From positions 1 to 64,000 of the forward strand of contig CAZDWJ010000003.1 in NCBI GenBank assembly GCA_964509195.1: DNA of 64,000 nt, in the 5' to 3' direction. The translations under genes and the position numbers were made by a program. This stretch comes from UBA4802 sp964509195. Its GTDB lineage: Bacteria; Spirochaetota; UBA4802; UB4802. The notes under the pieces were generated by a model, which ran no database searches, was not told where the DNA came from, and saw only the letters and a list, made by a program, of their open reading frames with translations. Shown piece by piece: positions 46,005 through 54,747 of the stretch (position 1 is the stretch's first letter; each line of letters begins with the position of its first letter).

Positions 46005-47131
46005 TTTTTAAGATGTTCCTTTCGGTATTGTTTTGGCGACATCCCAACCATTTTTGAAAAGACTGTACAAAACGTAGTGTTAGAATTAAATCCCACAGCA
46101 ACTCCAATGGACAATACAGAACGGTCAGGCTCTTCAAGTAAAAGCTTTTTGGCTTCTTCTATTCTGAATTCGTTGATAAAAGTATTGAAATTCTTTTGTA
46201 TATGTTCATTCAAAATTTCAGACAGCTGATGTGTGCTTATATTAAGTTCCCTTGCAAGATTAGGCAGCGATAATTCTTCATCAGCAAACGCTTTTTCATC
46301 CTCCATTATTTCATATAATCGCTGAATAATCTGCTGTACATCCAGTCCCTTAATGCGCGAGCGTTCATAACGGGCTTTGAGTGCTTCACTTTTCAGCAAT
46401 TTATTATAATCGGGGTGGCGCTGCGTTACAAGATAGACAAATGTCATTGCAGTATTGGCCATGATTGCTGCCCACTCAACTATCTTTAAAGATACAAATG
46501 CACCATACACACATATTGCATTGGACACAACTATTGATAATGCAAAAACGTAACCCATCCTTGAAACTCCGGGCACAGCATCCCATTTTTTCTTATTCCA
46601 TACATAGGCCATGGTTATTAAATTAGGTGACATGAATGTGATGAGATAGATATTAGGTATAATAAAAAGAAGGTACAATCCTTTATCATAAAGCGATAGC
46701 GCATAATATCTGTCACTCAACAGTGGCAATCCAGGAAAACAATGTGCACCGCATGAAATTCCTTTGTTAAAAATGGGTATCAGAATATAGCATAAGGAAA
46801 CAACAGATGGCAAAAATACAATATAATAGATTTTCTTTACATCAAATAAGCTTGAGATTATCCAGGTGTATCGCATCACCATAAGTGGTGGAACAATAAA
46901 AATTAATGGAATAGCGACAATGCTTACATAGTACCCTATACTGGAGCTATCGAACAAACCTGATGAATAGATACATATTTGTAAAAGCCATATTCCCAGA
47001 CCAAAAAAAGAAACTGCATATATTTTGTTAATAGTTATATTTCTCTTTTGAACGAACTGTCCCAATGCAATAATCACTGAAAATACTGCACCATAAAACA
47101 TAAAAAAATTTAGTACCGATTGACCGCTCAT
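46001..47131 (-). CDS. AraC-family regulator with an N-terminal seven-helix membrane domain
   Basis: A 376-aa protein: residues about 5-240 hold seven hydrophobic helices and the C-terminal third is a complete AraC-type double helix-turn-helix (LSLPNLARELNIST, GVAVGFNSNTTFCTVFSKMVGMSPKQYRKE). Such membrane-bound AraC proteins are frequent in spirochaetes and some Bacteroidetes. It reads an unknown outer or membrane signal. Its stop overlaps the amidohydrolase start. No Shine-Dalgarno is obvious. Confidence 0.87.
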   Translation of the reverse strand: MSGQSVLNFFMFYGAVFSVIIALGQFVQKRNITINKIYAVSFFGLGIWLLQICIYSSGLFDSSSIGYYVSIVAIPLIFIVPPLMVMRYTWIISSLFDVKKIYYIVFLPSVVSLCYILIPIFNKGISCGAHCFPGLPLLSDRYYALSLYDKGLYLLFIIPNIYLITFMSPNLITMAYVWNKKKWDAVPGVSRMGYVFALSIVVSNAICVYGAFVSLKIVEWAAIMANTAMTFVYLVTQRHPDYNKLLKSEALKARYERSRIKGLDVQQIIQRLYEIMEDEKAFADEELSLPNLARELNISTHQLSEILNEHIQKNFNTFINEFRIEEAKKLLLEEPDRSVLSIGVAVGFNSNTTFCTVFSKMVGMSPKQYRKEHLKK

Positions 47132-47299
47132 ATATATACAAATTTATATAATTATAATCTTAAAATTTTTAAATTTACAATGTTATAACTCTGAAAGACA
47201 TTCAAGAATACTTATGGTATACTTAGGTCAGCATTAACCAATACCATCCAGTCGTTTTACAAAAGTACTGGAAGAAAAGCTATTACAGGAGGTTATACT

Positions 47300-49141
47300 A
47301 TGACACATCATGTAAAAGTCAATTATGAAAAAGAATTTGAAGAATACCTAAACAGAGAAAAGCACCTGGCACTTATGGTGCTCAACAGGGCAAAAAATTT
47401 GGGCGACTCAAAAATTGCTGTACGCCACAAAGCGTACGGAACCTGGGAGGCATTCACCTGGAAACAATTTGGCGAACTCATTGAATCAGCAGCCAAAGGA
47501 TTACTTTCCTTTGGAGTAAAAGAATTTGAATTTGTTGGTATTTTTTCAAATAACAGGGTTGAGTGGGCTGTGATTGATTATGCATCATTTGCTGTGAGGG
47601 CATGTTCGGTACCGATATATGCAACAAACTCAGCTAAAGAACTGGAATACATTGTCAATGATTGTGGTATACGAATTCTTTTTGTAGAAAAGCAGGAACA
47701 CTATGACAAGGCAATGAGTATAATAGATTCATCCAAAACCCTTGAAAAAATTATTGTTTTTGACCGAAATGCAAAAATTGCAAATGACCCACGTGTAATG
47801 CTGTTTGACGACTTTATCGCAATGGGCAAAAACTCAGGCCTTGATGAAAAATTGCAAGAACGTTTATCAAAAGTACAGAGTGATGATCTTTCAACTCTTA
47901 TTTATACTTCGGGTACAACGGGCCAACCAAAAGGTGTAATGCTTACCCATAAAAACTGGTTTGCCATGCTTTTTGGAACAGGCTATCATATTCCAGTGGA
48001 ACCTACTGACGTTAATTTAGCGTTTTTACCGTTATCACATGTCTTTGAACGTGCGTGGAGTTACTTCATCCTTTGCAATAATGCACAGGTCGACTACTGC
48101 CATGATACAAAATCACTTCTTGATTTCTTAAAAGAATCACGACCACATTTCATGTGTAGTGTACCCCGAATGTGGGAAAAGGTATATGCCACCATCATGG
48201 ATGGGATTAAAAGTGCACCCCCTGCAAAGCAAAAACTTTTTTACTGGGCACTGGAAATTGGCGGAAAATACCAGTATTTAAAGAAAGACCATAAACCTAT
48301 ACCACTAGGATTAAAAATAAAACATGCACTTTCAACAAAATTAGTGTTGCATAAAATACGTGATCTCTTTGGCGGTAGGAATAAGGTATTCAATTGTGGT
48401 GGTTCAGCATTTTCAGGTGAAATAAGTGAATTCTTCTTTAAAGCAGGTGTATTTATTCTACAGGGTTATGGCATGACGGAATGTTTTGTTATATGTGTTT
48501 CCAACCCTGAGAGAAATAAATTTGGAACCTGCGGCCCTGTTGTGCCGCTTATGCAGGTGCGCATATCTCCAGAAGGTGAAATTCAGGCAAAAGGTCCAAG
48601 CATGACTTTAGGGTACTGGAATAAACCCGAACTCACAAAAGCTTTATTCACTGAAGATGGATGGATTAAAACCGGCGATGTTGGTTATATAGACAGTGAA
48701 GGTTTTATCACCATAACTGACAGAATAAAAGACCTGTTCAAAACCTCGGGTGGTAAATATATTGCTCCACAACAAATTGAAATGTTATTCAAGGAGGATA
48801 TTTACTTTGAACAGACTGCAGCAATTGGGGATGGCCGTAAATTTGTCTCTGCATTAATAGTTCCAGCATTTGAACCACTGGAAAAATGGGCAAAAAGTAA
48901 TAACATCAGCTTTTCATCCAGGGAAGACCTGGTAAAACATCCTGAAGTGATTAAATTCTATCGTGAAAGAATCGATTATTTAACACGGGATTTAGGTCAG
49001 GTTGAAAAGATTAAAAAATTCACATTACTTTCACATGAGTTTACTCAGGAAAGCGGGGAAATGACACCTACCCAGAAAATTCGACGTAAAGTAATAAACG
49101 AACATTACAAAGATATTATTGATGCCATGTATGCTGAGTAA
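47300..49141 (+). CDS. Long-chain acyl-CoA synthetase (COG1022 type)
   Basis: A 613-aa AMP-forming ligase. The ATP site is YTSGTTGQPKGVMLTHKNW, the second block GYGMTECF, and TGDVGYIDSEGF plus DRIKDLFKTSGGKYIAPQQIE follow, with a C-terminal MTPTQKIRR. The N-terminal domain (LFGVK-like GVKEFEFVGIFSNNR) is that of the larger eukaryotic-type family, unlike the shorter ligase at 19587. GGAGG lies before the ATG. Supplies acyl-CoA for lipid use or beta-oxidation; the cell has at least two ligases. Confidence 0.92.
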   Translation: MTHHVKVNYEKEFEEYLNREKHLALMVLNRAKNLGDSKIAVRHKAYGTWEAFTWKQFGELIESAAKGLLSFGVKEFEFVGIFSNNRVEWAVIDYASFAVRACSVPIYATNSAKELEYIVNDCGIRILFVEKQEHYDKAMSIIDSSKTLEKIIVFDRNAKIANDPRVMLFDDFIAMGKNSGLDEKLQERLSKVQSDDLSTLIYTSGTTGQPKGVMLTHKNWFAMLFGTGYHIPVEPTDVNLAFLPLSHVFERAWSYFILCNNAQVDYCHDTKSLLDFLKESRPHFMCSVPRMWEKVYATIMDGIKSAPPAKQKLFYWALEIGGKYQYLKKDHKPIPLGLKIKHALSTKLVLHKIRDLFGGRNKVFNCGGSAFSGEISEFFFKAGVFILQGYGMTECFVICVSNPERNKFGTCGPVVPLMQVRISPEGEIQAKGPSMTLGYWNKPELTKALFTEDGWIKTGDVGYIDSEGFITITDRIKDLFKTSGGKYIAPQQIEMLFKEDIYFEQTAAIGDGRKFVSALIVPAFEPLEKWAKSNNISFSSREDLVKHPEVIKFYRERIDYLTRDLGQVEKIKKFTLLSHEFTQESGEMTPTQKIRRKVINEHYKDIIDAMYAE

Positions 49142-49149
49142 CAAATATT

Positions 49150-49206
49150 GGGGCTGTTCCAAAAGTCGGTTCGATACAACGACCACATTTTTGACAGCCC
49201 CATTTT
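49150..49206 (+). terminator. Terminator of the acyl-CoA synthetase gene (repeat-like)
   Basis: GGGGCTGT and ACAGCCCC form the base of a long stem with CCAAAAGTCG and CGACCACATTTTT pairing inside, followed by ATTTT. The left half has a degenerate match at 9612-9640. Confidence 0.65.
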
Positions 49207-49224
49207 AAAAAAACAAATACCCAC

Positions 49225-49253
49225 TTGACATTTATCATTATTTTAGTTATATT
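49225..49253 (+). promoter_or_regulatory. Promoter of the small exported protein gene
   Basis: TTGACA (49225-49230), 17 bases, TATATT (49248-49253), close to consensus. Transcription near 49260 gives a 30-base leader with AAAGGAGA before the ATG at 49290. Confidence 0.75.
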
Positions 49254-49289
49254 TAAGTATATTCTTAATATCTTAAAAGGAGATACTAT

Positions 49290-49724
49290 ATGTATAACAT
49301 TAAAACAATAATGGCAATAAGCTTTATATTCTTTGCTTCCATCGTCCTTGCACAGCATCATGGCAAAGGAATGATGTATCATATGTATGATACGAAGACA
49401 GAAACAACTGTTTCAGGCACTATTGAAGAAATTCTCACTGAAGCACACCCATGTTGTGGTTCTACTATGAACCATTTTTACATAAAAGTTAAAAGTAATA
49501 ACGAAACAGTAAAGGTTTTTTTGGGACCAACTGATTATGTTAACAAAAATATAAAAGTTAAAAAAGGTGATGCTGTTTCAATTTTTGGCTCAAAAACAAC
49601 AATGAACAATGAAACAGTTATTATAGCCAAAACTATAAAAAACAAGGAAAAAGAATTTGCATTACGCAACGATGATGGCACACCCAAATGGGCCGGCCAG
49701 ATGAAGTATAAAACTCATAAATAA
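49290..49724 (+). CDS. Small exported protein, OB-fold-like
   Basis: A 144-aa protein with a signal peptide (cleavage near VLAQHH, residue 21). The mature part has a His-rich start, then a beta-barrel pattern: TVSGTIEEILTEA, a CC pair near residue 54, HFYIKVKSNNETVKVFLGP, GDAVSIFGS and a C-terminal DGTPKWAGQ. This resembles small periplasmic OB-fold proteins seen in metal-rich or anaerobic bacteria, of unknown role. Strong promoter and ribosome site suggest good expression. Confidence 0.55.
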   Translation: MYNIKTIMAISFIFFASIVLAQHHGKGMMYHMYDTKTETTVSGTIEEILTEAHPCCGSTMNHFYIKVKSNNETVKVFLGPTDYVNKNIKVKKGDAVSIFGSKTTMNNETVIIAKTIKNKEKEFALRNDDGTPKWAGQMKYKTHK

Positions 49725-49725
49725 A

Positions 49726-52335
49726 CTACTTTGTTTTAAGCCTATAGACTCCATCCCATTTTTTAGGGGGTGGAGTTTTAGAAAATTCTTTACAACGCTC
49801 TATATATGTTTTGCATGGACCATCGTCTGGAACAATTTTAAGACCCGCCTTGAATGCAGACTGAGCATCCTCCCATTGACGATCCCTGAATAAAGTTAAA
49901 CCCTCGTTATATTTTCTTAACATTTCATACATGTAATCTGGCAATGTGCCTTTTTTACCCAGTAATTCATACACTTTAATTGGCTCTTCTTTGCCAACAA
50001 CGCGTATTAAATCAAGTTCTCTCGCTTCAACAATGTCTTTTACTTGCTCATATGTTGTTTCGCTTATCATGGTAAAGGTACCATAATACTTGTTTGCCCC
50101 TTCTAATCTGGAAGCTAAATTCACCGCGTCACCCATCATGGTATAATCCATACGTTGCCGTGAACCCATATTCCCCACAACCGCATTACCAGTATTAATA
50201 CCCATTCTGACCTTAAGCTCAAACGTGCCTTTTTTCCGCCATTCTTCTCTAAGTTCAGCAAGCCTTCTCTTCATATCTATTGCGGCAAGGCACACTCTTT
50301 GTGGATGATCTTCAAATGCCAGTGGTGCCCCAAAAAAAGCAATTATTGCGTCACCTTCATATTTATCTACAGTGCCTTCATATTTTAAAATTATATCCGT
50401 CATTTCCGATAAATATTCATTTAATAACGCAACAAGCTGCGGAGGAGTTAGTTTTTCTGAAATAGACGAAAACCCGGCAACGTCAGAAAAGAAGATGCTT
50501 ATATTTCGCAATTCTCCACCTAATTGTAATTTGCCCGGGTCCTTTATTAATTCTTCTACAACTCGTGGAGCTATATATTTTGAAAAAACATCCTTGATAT
50601 ACCGTTTCTGGCTTTCCTCGCTCATAAATTTGACACCACTAATAATTGCAGAAGGTAAAAGAATAGCCAGTGATACTCCTAACTGATCCATATATAAATT
50701 TTGAAAAGAAAACAATGCAATATTAGCAAGATTGTAAATAACAAGGGTACCAACAATTGCAGTAATTGTTCCCATAGCACTTAATCGTTGCACAGCCAGT
50801 ACCAGTACAATAGCCAGTAACAAAATTAAGCAATAATCTATCCACTGAGGGACTTGTTTGATATACGCTTCCTGCAAAACTGTATTTATAAAATTATGAT
50901 AGGTACCAACCATTAGATATTCAGATGAAAGTGGAGTAACGCCAATATCATGTGAAGCAGTTGCTGTTAAACCAACTATGCATGAATGATTTTTTAACCT
51001 GTCAACCTCAAGCACAAGTCTGGCTGCATTAATAAAATTAGTTAAATTTATTTTTGCTTCCTTATGCTGAGTATCATTATTTTCTTTTGATTGTTTTTGT
51101 ATCTCAGCCAGCTGTGTTTCTAAGTTCTTTATATAGCCTCTTTCTATTTCATATAATCTTTTGCGGTAATCAGTAATTTTTTTCCATAGATCCTGTTTGG
51201 CTTTAAGGTCTTTTGTTTTTTCAAATATCTCATTGATTGTAGCTAATTCACCATACAACCTGCTTCGTTCAGTGTTCTTTGACTGGACTTCCTGCTCATC
51301 AAAAAACTCATGGATGGTATCCTTTAACTGATTGTATTCCAGAAGTGCATAAAAGGATACATGATTGAATGTCCCTGTAAATTCTCCACTCCAGTGCACA
51401 TACGCCATACCCACATCATCAATGGGGATTACGTAATCCTTTTTATTTAATGTTACGGGATCAATTGCATTACGCAGTATAATATGTTTCCCATGAACTA
51501 TCTCCACATCCGTTTTCTTCACTTTCATTAAATCCATAAGCATGACCATTGCCATGTGAAAATAAATCCTGTTATTGAATACCCGTATAAGCCGTATTCG
51601 CCTGGCAATTCCGTCTATATCAAAGTCACTATCCACATAGCCAAAATCCCTGGCATTCATGGCAAGCTCTGGTATTGGGTATTGAATTATGACTCTGGAA
51701 GGATCAATATATCGTGAAAATTCTTTTTCCCTATCTTTTGGAACAGGGATTGAAGCTATCTTCTCAAAACGCTGAATGGATTCATTGCGTTTTTTTTGTT
51801 CTTCGGGTGATAATTTTGCCTCTGTCAGTGTGCGGTTTAAAAATGAATATGCTAAAATAACATTATTTTTGGCGATAGCGTCTGAGAATAGCCTGTCGCT
51901 ATCAAGTATTGCCTGACTGAGTTCTTCGTAGGTAATTCTTTTTCCTGCTTTTGCCTTTTCTTCAACAATTTGCAATATTTCAGGCTGTGCATACCGTGGT
52001 GACTTATCCATAAATTGGATATCAAATGCTATCTGTTTTGGACCAATATCTTTTATTACTTCCAGCCCCTTGGCATAGATATAACGTGGCCATGGGAATT
52101 GGCCTACATTGTTTATACTGTTATCGTCAATATCAAGAAAGGTAAGGTATTCCCACTGTGGTAGCTGTGGTTTTATTTTGAACCTAACATCAAATAATTT
52201 GTACTCAAAAAGTCTGTATACATCAGTGAATAGAAATCCAATTATTAGCAAACCAAGAACAAGGCCAATTGCCGCACCATAAAAAGGATTTGACTCAATA
52301 TTTTTCCTTATATTATCCAATGTTTTTTCTGGCAT
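49726..52335 (-). CDS. CHASE2-domain class III nucleotidyl cyclase
   Basis: An 869-aa protein anchored by an N-terminal helix (21-38). The outer part is a CHASE2 sensor domain (YKLFDVRFKIK, DIDDNSINNVGQFPWPR). It contains a long coiled insert (TNRSRLYGELATINEIFEK region). Three membrane helices near 505-585 precede a class III cyclase domain with the metal-binding FFSDVAGFSSISEKL, YEGTVDKYEGDAIIAFFG and transition-state DYTMMGDAVNLASRLEG, so it should be an active adenylate cyclase. A short TPR-like tail (NEGLTLFRDRQWEDAQSAFKAG) ends it. AGGTGG precedes the ATG. Confidence 0.9.
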   Translation of the reverse strand: MPEKTLDNIRKNIESNPFYGAAIGLVLGLLIIGFLFTDVYRLFEYKLFDVRFKIKPQLPQWEYLTFLDIDDNSINNVGQFPWPRYIYAKGLEVIKDIGPKQIAFDIQFMDKSPRYAQPEILQIVEEKAKAGKRITYEELSQAILDSDRLFSDAIAKNNVILAYSFLNRTLTEAKLSPEEQKKRNESIQRFEKIASIPVPKDREKEFSRYIDPSRVIIQYPIPELAMNARDFGYVDSDFDIDGIARRIRLIRVFNNRIYFHMAMVMLMDLMKVKKTDVEIVHGKHIILRNAIDPVTLNKKDYVIPIDDVGMAYVHWSGEFTGTFNHVSFYALLEYNQLKDTIHEFFDEQEVQSKNTERSRLYGELATINEIFEKTKDLKAKQDLWKKITDYRKRLYEIERGYIKNLETQLAEIQKQSKENNDTQHKEAKINLTNFINAARLVLEVDRLKNHSCIVGLTATASHDIGVTPLSSEYLMVGTYHNFINTVLQEAYIKQVPQWIDYCLILLLAIVLVLAVQRLSAMGTITAIVGTLVIYNLANIALFSFQNLYMDQLGVSLAILLPSAIISGVKFMSEESQKRYIKDVFSKYIAPRVVEELIKDPGKLQLGGELRNISIFFSDVAGFSSISEKLTPPQLVALLNEYLSEMTDIILKYEGTVDKYEGDAIIAFFGAPLAFEDHPQRVCLAAIDMKRRLAELREEWRKKGTFELKVRMGINTGNAVVGNMGSRQRMDYTMMGDAVNLASRLEGANKYYGTFTMISETTYEQVKDIVEARELDLIRVVGKEEPIKVYELLGKKGTLPDYMYEMLRKYNEGLTLFRDRQWEDAQSAFKAGLKIVPDDGPCKTYIERCKEFSKTPPPKKWDGVYRLKTK

Positions 52336-52421
52336 AAACCACCTGCATATATTTATTTTTCTGCATTATAGCAGATGGTGTTAAAATATTACAAGTATAA
52401 TACTGTGGTGATATTTTATTT

Positions 52422-53033
52422 TTAGGCTATTTTATTATAATCTGAATCATACTCTGTTAAACCTATTTTAAATATCACGTACTCCATTGCTTTAACAAAG
52501 GCCTCATTGATAGGAAATCTATCACTTCTCACAGGGTCTATCATCAATGACTGCAATGAAAAAGAACTTATCATTGGCAAAGAGTCTGTGTTTACCACAA
52601 AAAATTTACTTTTATCATTATACTGTTTTTTCAAAATAGAGCATGCCACAGGAACTATCGCCCCGTTTTTATTCTTTGTGAAACTGAATCCAAATAAACG
52701 GCACACAAGTGGTCTGTATGCATATACCAAACAACATCCAGAATTATTTTTATGGTTATTTGTAGCATAAAAAACGCAACGCTGATGATTTGCTTTCTGA
52801 AGCCACTTTTGGTAGGCGTTTTGCTCATAAAGATACACGCATAGCGGCAACATTTCTGTTATTGATGCTTCAATGTTATCAGTAGTTGTGTTACAGCACT
52901 GTCCACATCCAGATGGGCATGAAACTGAAAATGAAGTTTTTATATTTTGTGTGATTTCATCTACTTCTTTATATTGTGTGACGATCTTTTGCAGTTGTGG
53001 AAATAATTCATAATAATTTTCATTAATTTGCAT
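52422..53033 (-). CDS. YkgJ-family Fe-S (cysteine cluster) protein
   Basis: A 203-aa cytosolic protein with the cluster pattern CPSGCGQCC near residues 35-43 and a second group GCCLVY and RPLVCRLFGF. This is the CxxxCxxCC...C...C arrangement of the YkgJ/UPF0153 family, believed to bind zinc or an iron-sulfur cluster. Function unknown. AAGG precedes the ATG. Confidence 0.8.
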   Translation of the reverse strand: MQINENYYELFPQLQKIVTQYKEVDEITQNIKTSFSVSCPSGCGQCCNTTTDNIEASITEMLPLCVYLYEQNAYQKWLQKANHQRCVFYATNNHKNNSGCCLVYAYRPLVCRLFGFSFTKNKNGAIVPVACSILKKQYNDKSKFFVVNTDSLPMISSFSLQSLMIDPVRSDRFPINEAFVKAMEYVIFKIGLTEYDSDYNKIA

Positions 53034-53194
53034 ATTGACACCTTCCCATTAATGCAGATTAGAAAATTATTACTGTTATTTTAGTTATAAATTATATTTC
53101 ACTATGATTAACAATATACTGACAACCATCTTTTATCATTCACAATACAGTACATCGCAAGAACGCATAAATGTTATATTATCTGTGTCAACTT

Positions 53195-53812
53195 TTATTT
53201 GTTTAAAATATCACCTGTTTCTTTATAAGAAAGTATTTTCTTTGACCATAGTGAAGATTTTTTTCTTTCAAGCTTTGAGTATATACATCCACAATATTTT
53301 TGTCGGTACATCCCGTATTGTTTTGATAATTCAATTGAATGCTGGTAGCCACCATTTAACTTAAAATCCGAAGGCACATAGATGATGCCATACACTTTTG
53401 ACAGCGTGGTGCCTATCTCATTAATTTTTTCAGCATCTTTGTATGGGCTTACTGTTAAGGTTGTGCATACAGCATCAAACATATTTTCCTTTGCAATTTT
53501 AAACGTTTCTTCAAGACGAAAAGCATAACATGCATGGCATCGTGGTGATAGCTCCCCATAAAACCTGTTTGGCTTTACAACAGCAAACCATTCTTTCTGG
53601 TTATAGTTGCCGATAGTTACTGGTATTGATTTAATGCGGGAAAATTGCTCCACTTCAAATAATCTTTGCTTATATTCTGACTGTGGTGAGATATTGGGAT
53701 TGTAAAAGAAAACATGAATGGTAAATTGAACCGATAATACATCATACACATGCGTGAGGCATGGCCCACAACATGTGTGCAGCATCAATTTGGTACTTTT
53801 ATTATTATTCAC
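53195..53812 (-). CDS. queH: Epoxyqueuosine reductase QueH
   Basis: Last step of queuosine synthesis in tRNA: reduces epoxyqueuosine. The 205-aa protein shows the QueH family motifs: LHTCCGPC at the N-terminus, FFYNPNI, RCHACYAFRL near 80, TLTVSPYKD, and YCGC near the end. Four cysteines for the 4Fe-4S and the redox pair are present. It overlaps the small gene upstream by 4 bases. No other que gene is in the window. Confidence 0.92.
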   Translation of the reverse strand: MNNNKSTKLMLHTCCGPCLTHVYDVLSVQFTIHVFFYNPNISPQSEYKQRLFEVEQFSRIKSIPVTIGNYNQKEWFAVVKPNRFYGELSPRCHACYAFRLEETFKIAKENMFDAVCTTLTVSPYKDAEKINEIGTTLSKVYGIIYVPSDFKLNGGYQHSIELSKQYGMYRQKYCGCIYSKLERKKSSLWSKKILSYKETGDILNK

Positions 53813-54165
53813 TTAAGATACTTATCAATAAAATGATTCAACTTCTTTAGTTTTGCCGGATTAACCTTGCCATCTAACCACAGCAAAAGATCTGCATTTA
53901 CACCACGGTTACAATTATATTCGTGGTGTATTACAAAATTTGCAATCTCAAATTTCAGTTTTTCAAAAATCTCTTCTGCAACACACAAGTTTGAAGGCTC
54001 AGGCCCCATGCATTCGGCAATTTTTACAATAATTTCGTGCTTGTTGATCTCTTTAATTTCTTCTCGGTAAGGTTCATCAAAAATACATTTGGCTAAACAA
54101 ATATTGTCAGAAGGGGATAAATACCAACCATTTATCCCAAAAGAAGCCTTATTTTTTTTCTTCAT
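53809..54165 (-). CDS. Small protein of unknown function, coupled to queH
   Basis: A 118-aa protein with no signal or membrane segment. It has a Cys-rich pattern spread out (CLAKC, ECMG, NLC, NC) and a GINGWYLSPSDN stretch near the start. The stop overlaps the queH start (ATGA), so they are likely co-translated. No family recognised. AAGAGG lies before the ATG. Confidence 0.55.
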   Translation of the reverse strand: MKKKNKASFGINGWYLSPSDNICLAKCIFDEPYREEIKEINKHEIIVKIAECMGPEPSNLCVAEEIFEKLKFEIANFVIHHEYNCNRGVNADLLLWLDGKVNPAKLKKLNHFIDKYLK

Positions 54166-54487
54166 CTTTATTCCTCTTATACCATGGCAAGATATAAATA
54201 ATTTGTAAATGAGTTACAATATTTCTATTAAATATATAAAAATAATAGCAAAATGTCAATTATTTATGTCAAATTAACAATAATTAATCCCAAAATTTAC
54301 TTCATGATGAATGATAGGTACTGCTTTCATTAATTGTCAGAGTGAGTGTATTTATTTTACTTTCTTTTTAAAAATTATTTTGTAATAAATTCTGTCAAAT
54401 TGCACCATTATATTAAAATTTTTTATTCTCAAACAAATATTTTTTAAAGCTATTTTTTTAAAAAATTATTTTTTTGTGTTGACACAA
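54166..54487. other. AT-rich spacer upstream of the DAHP synthase leader
   Basis: About 320 bases, over 75% A+T. No frame or RNA recognised. A TTGACA at 54479-54484 has no -10 box at a fitting distance; the better promoter is just downstream. Confidence 0.4.
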
Positions 54488-54516
54488 TTACCATGTTATG
54501 ATTAATGATTTATAAT
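54488..54516 (+). promoter_or_regulatory. Candidate promoter of the aroF leader
   Basis: TTACCA (54488-54493), 17 bases, TATAAT (54511-54516). The start of transcription near 54523 would precede the leader peptide by about 18 bases. Confidence 0.6.
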
Positions 54517-54540
54517 AAAATTTAATTATATTTTTCTGTT

Positions 54541-54618
54541 ATGAAACCATTACTTAATAACATCATCAGCAACAGCTATTTTTGGTTTTATTATTTTTAT
54601 AGCATGGCTCGTCTGTAG
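54541..54618 (+). CDS. Aromatic leader peptide (attenuator)
   Basis: A 25-codon frame, ATG 54541 to TAG 54616-54618. Residues 13-20 are YFWFYYFY: four Tyr, three Phe and one Trp codons in a row. Such runs occur in leader peptides that sense charged tRNA levels. Regions 1 (54564-54578, inside the frame) and 2 (54616-54630, right at its stop) are complementary in 14 of 15 positions. No good ribosome site is visible and the promoter lies close upstream. The next gene is DAHP synthase, the first step of aromatic synthesis. Together this is a textbook arrangement of transcription attenuation by all three aromatic amino acids. Confidence 0.85.
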   Translation: MKPLLNNIISNSYFWFYYFYSMARL

Positions 54619-54646
54619 CTTTTGCTGATGCTGTTATTTGCAAGGG
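54564..54646 (+). promoter_or_regulatory. Alternative hairpins of the aroF attenuator
   Basis: The 1:2 hairpin pairs 54564-54578 with 54616-54630. A competing hairpin, CTTTTGC (54619-54625) with GCAAGGG (54640-54646, two G-T pairs), uses part of region 2 and the first bases of the terminator arm. If the ribosome stalls on the aromatic codons, region 1 is covered and the second hairpin could block terminator formation. The second pairing is short, so this assignment is tentative. Confidence 0.55.
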
Positions 54647-54678
54647 CCGCAGGCGGGTAGCCGGCGGCCTTTGTTTTT
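54642..54678 (+). terminator. Attenuator terminator before aroF
   Basis: AAGGGCCGC (54642-54650) pairs with GCGGCCTTT (54664-54672), continued inside by GGC/GCC with one mismatch, followed by GTTTTT. It is a GC-rich island in very AT-rich DNA. It ends about 70 bases before the chosen start of the synthase gene. Confidence 0.85.
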
Positions 54679-54747
54679 ATGGAAACAATGTATACGGCCG
54701 CCACCCTCCGGGCTCTTAAATCAATTTACAAATTAATGGAGGAACAT

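Noticed and set aside
49141..49206. Small RNA between acyl-CoA synthetase and the exported protein
   Set aside because: The structure is explained as a terminator hairpin with a following promoter.
54479..54502. TTGACA at 54479 as the promoter of the aroF leader
   Set aside because: No -10 box lies 16-18 bases downstream; TATGAT is only 12 and TATAAT 26 bases away. TTACCA-17-TATAAT fits better.
54640..54710. GC-rich patch before aroF as a fragment of an rRNA or a tRNA
   Set aside because: It folds as a terminator followed by T and the downstream frame belongs to the start of the synthase; no rRNA or tRNA signature is present.
54679..54747. Longer N-terminus for DAHP synthase starting at 54679
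   Set aside because: That start lies in the terminator T-run and has no ribosome site, while the ATG at 54748 follows GGAGGA.
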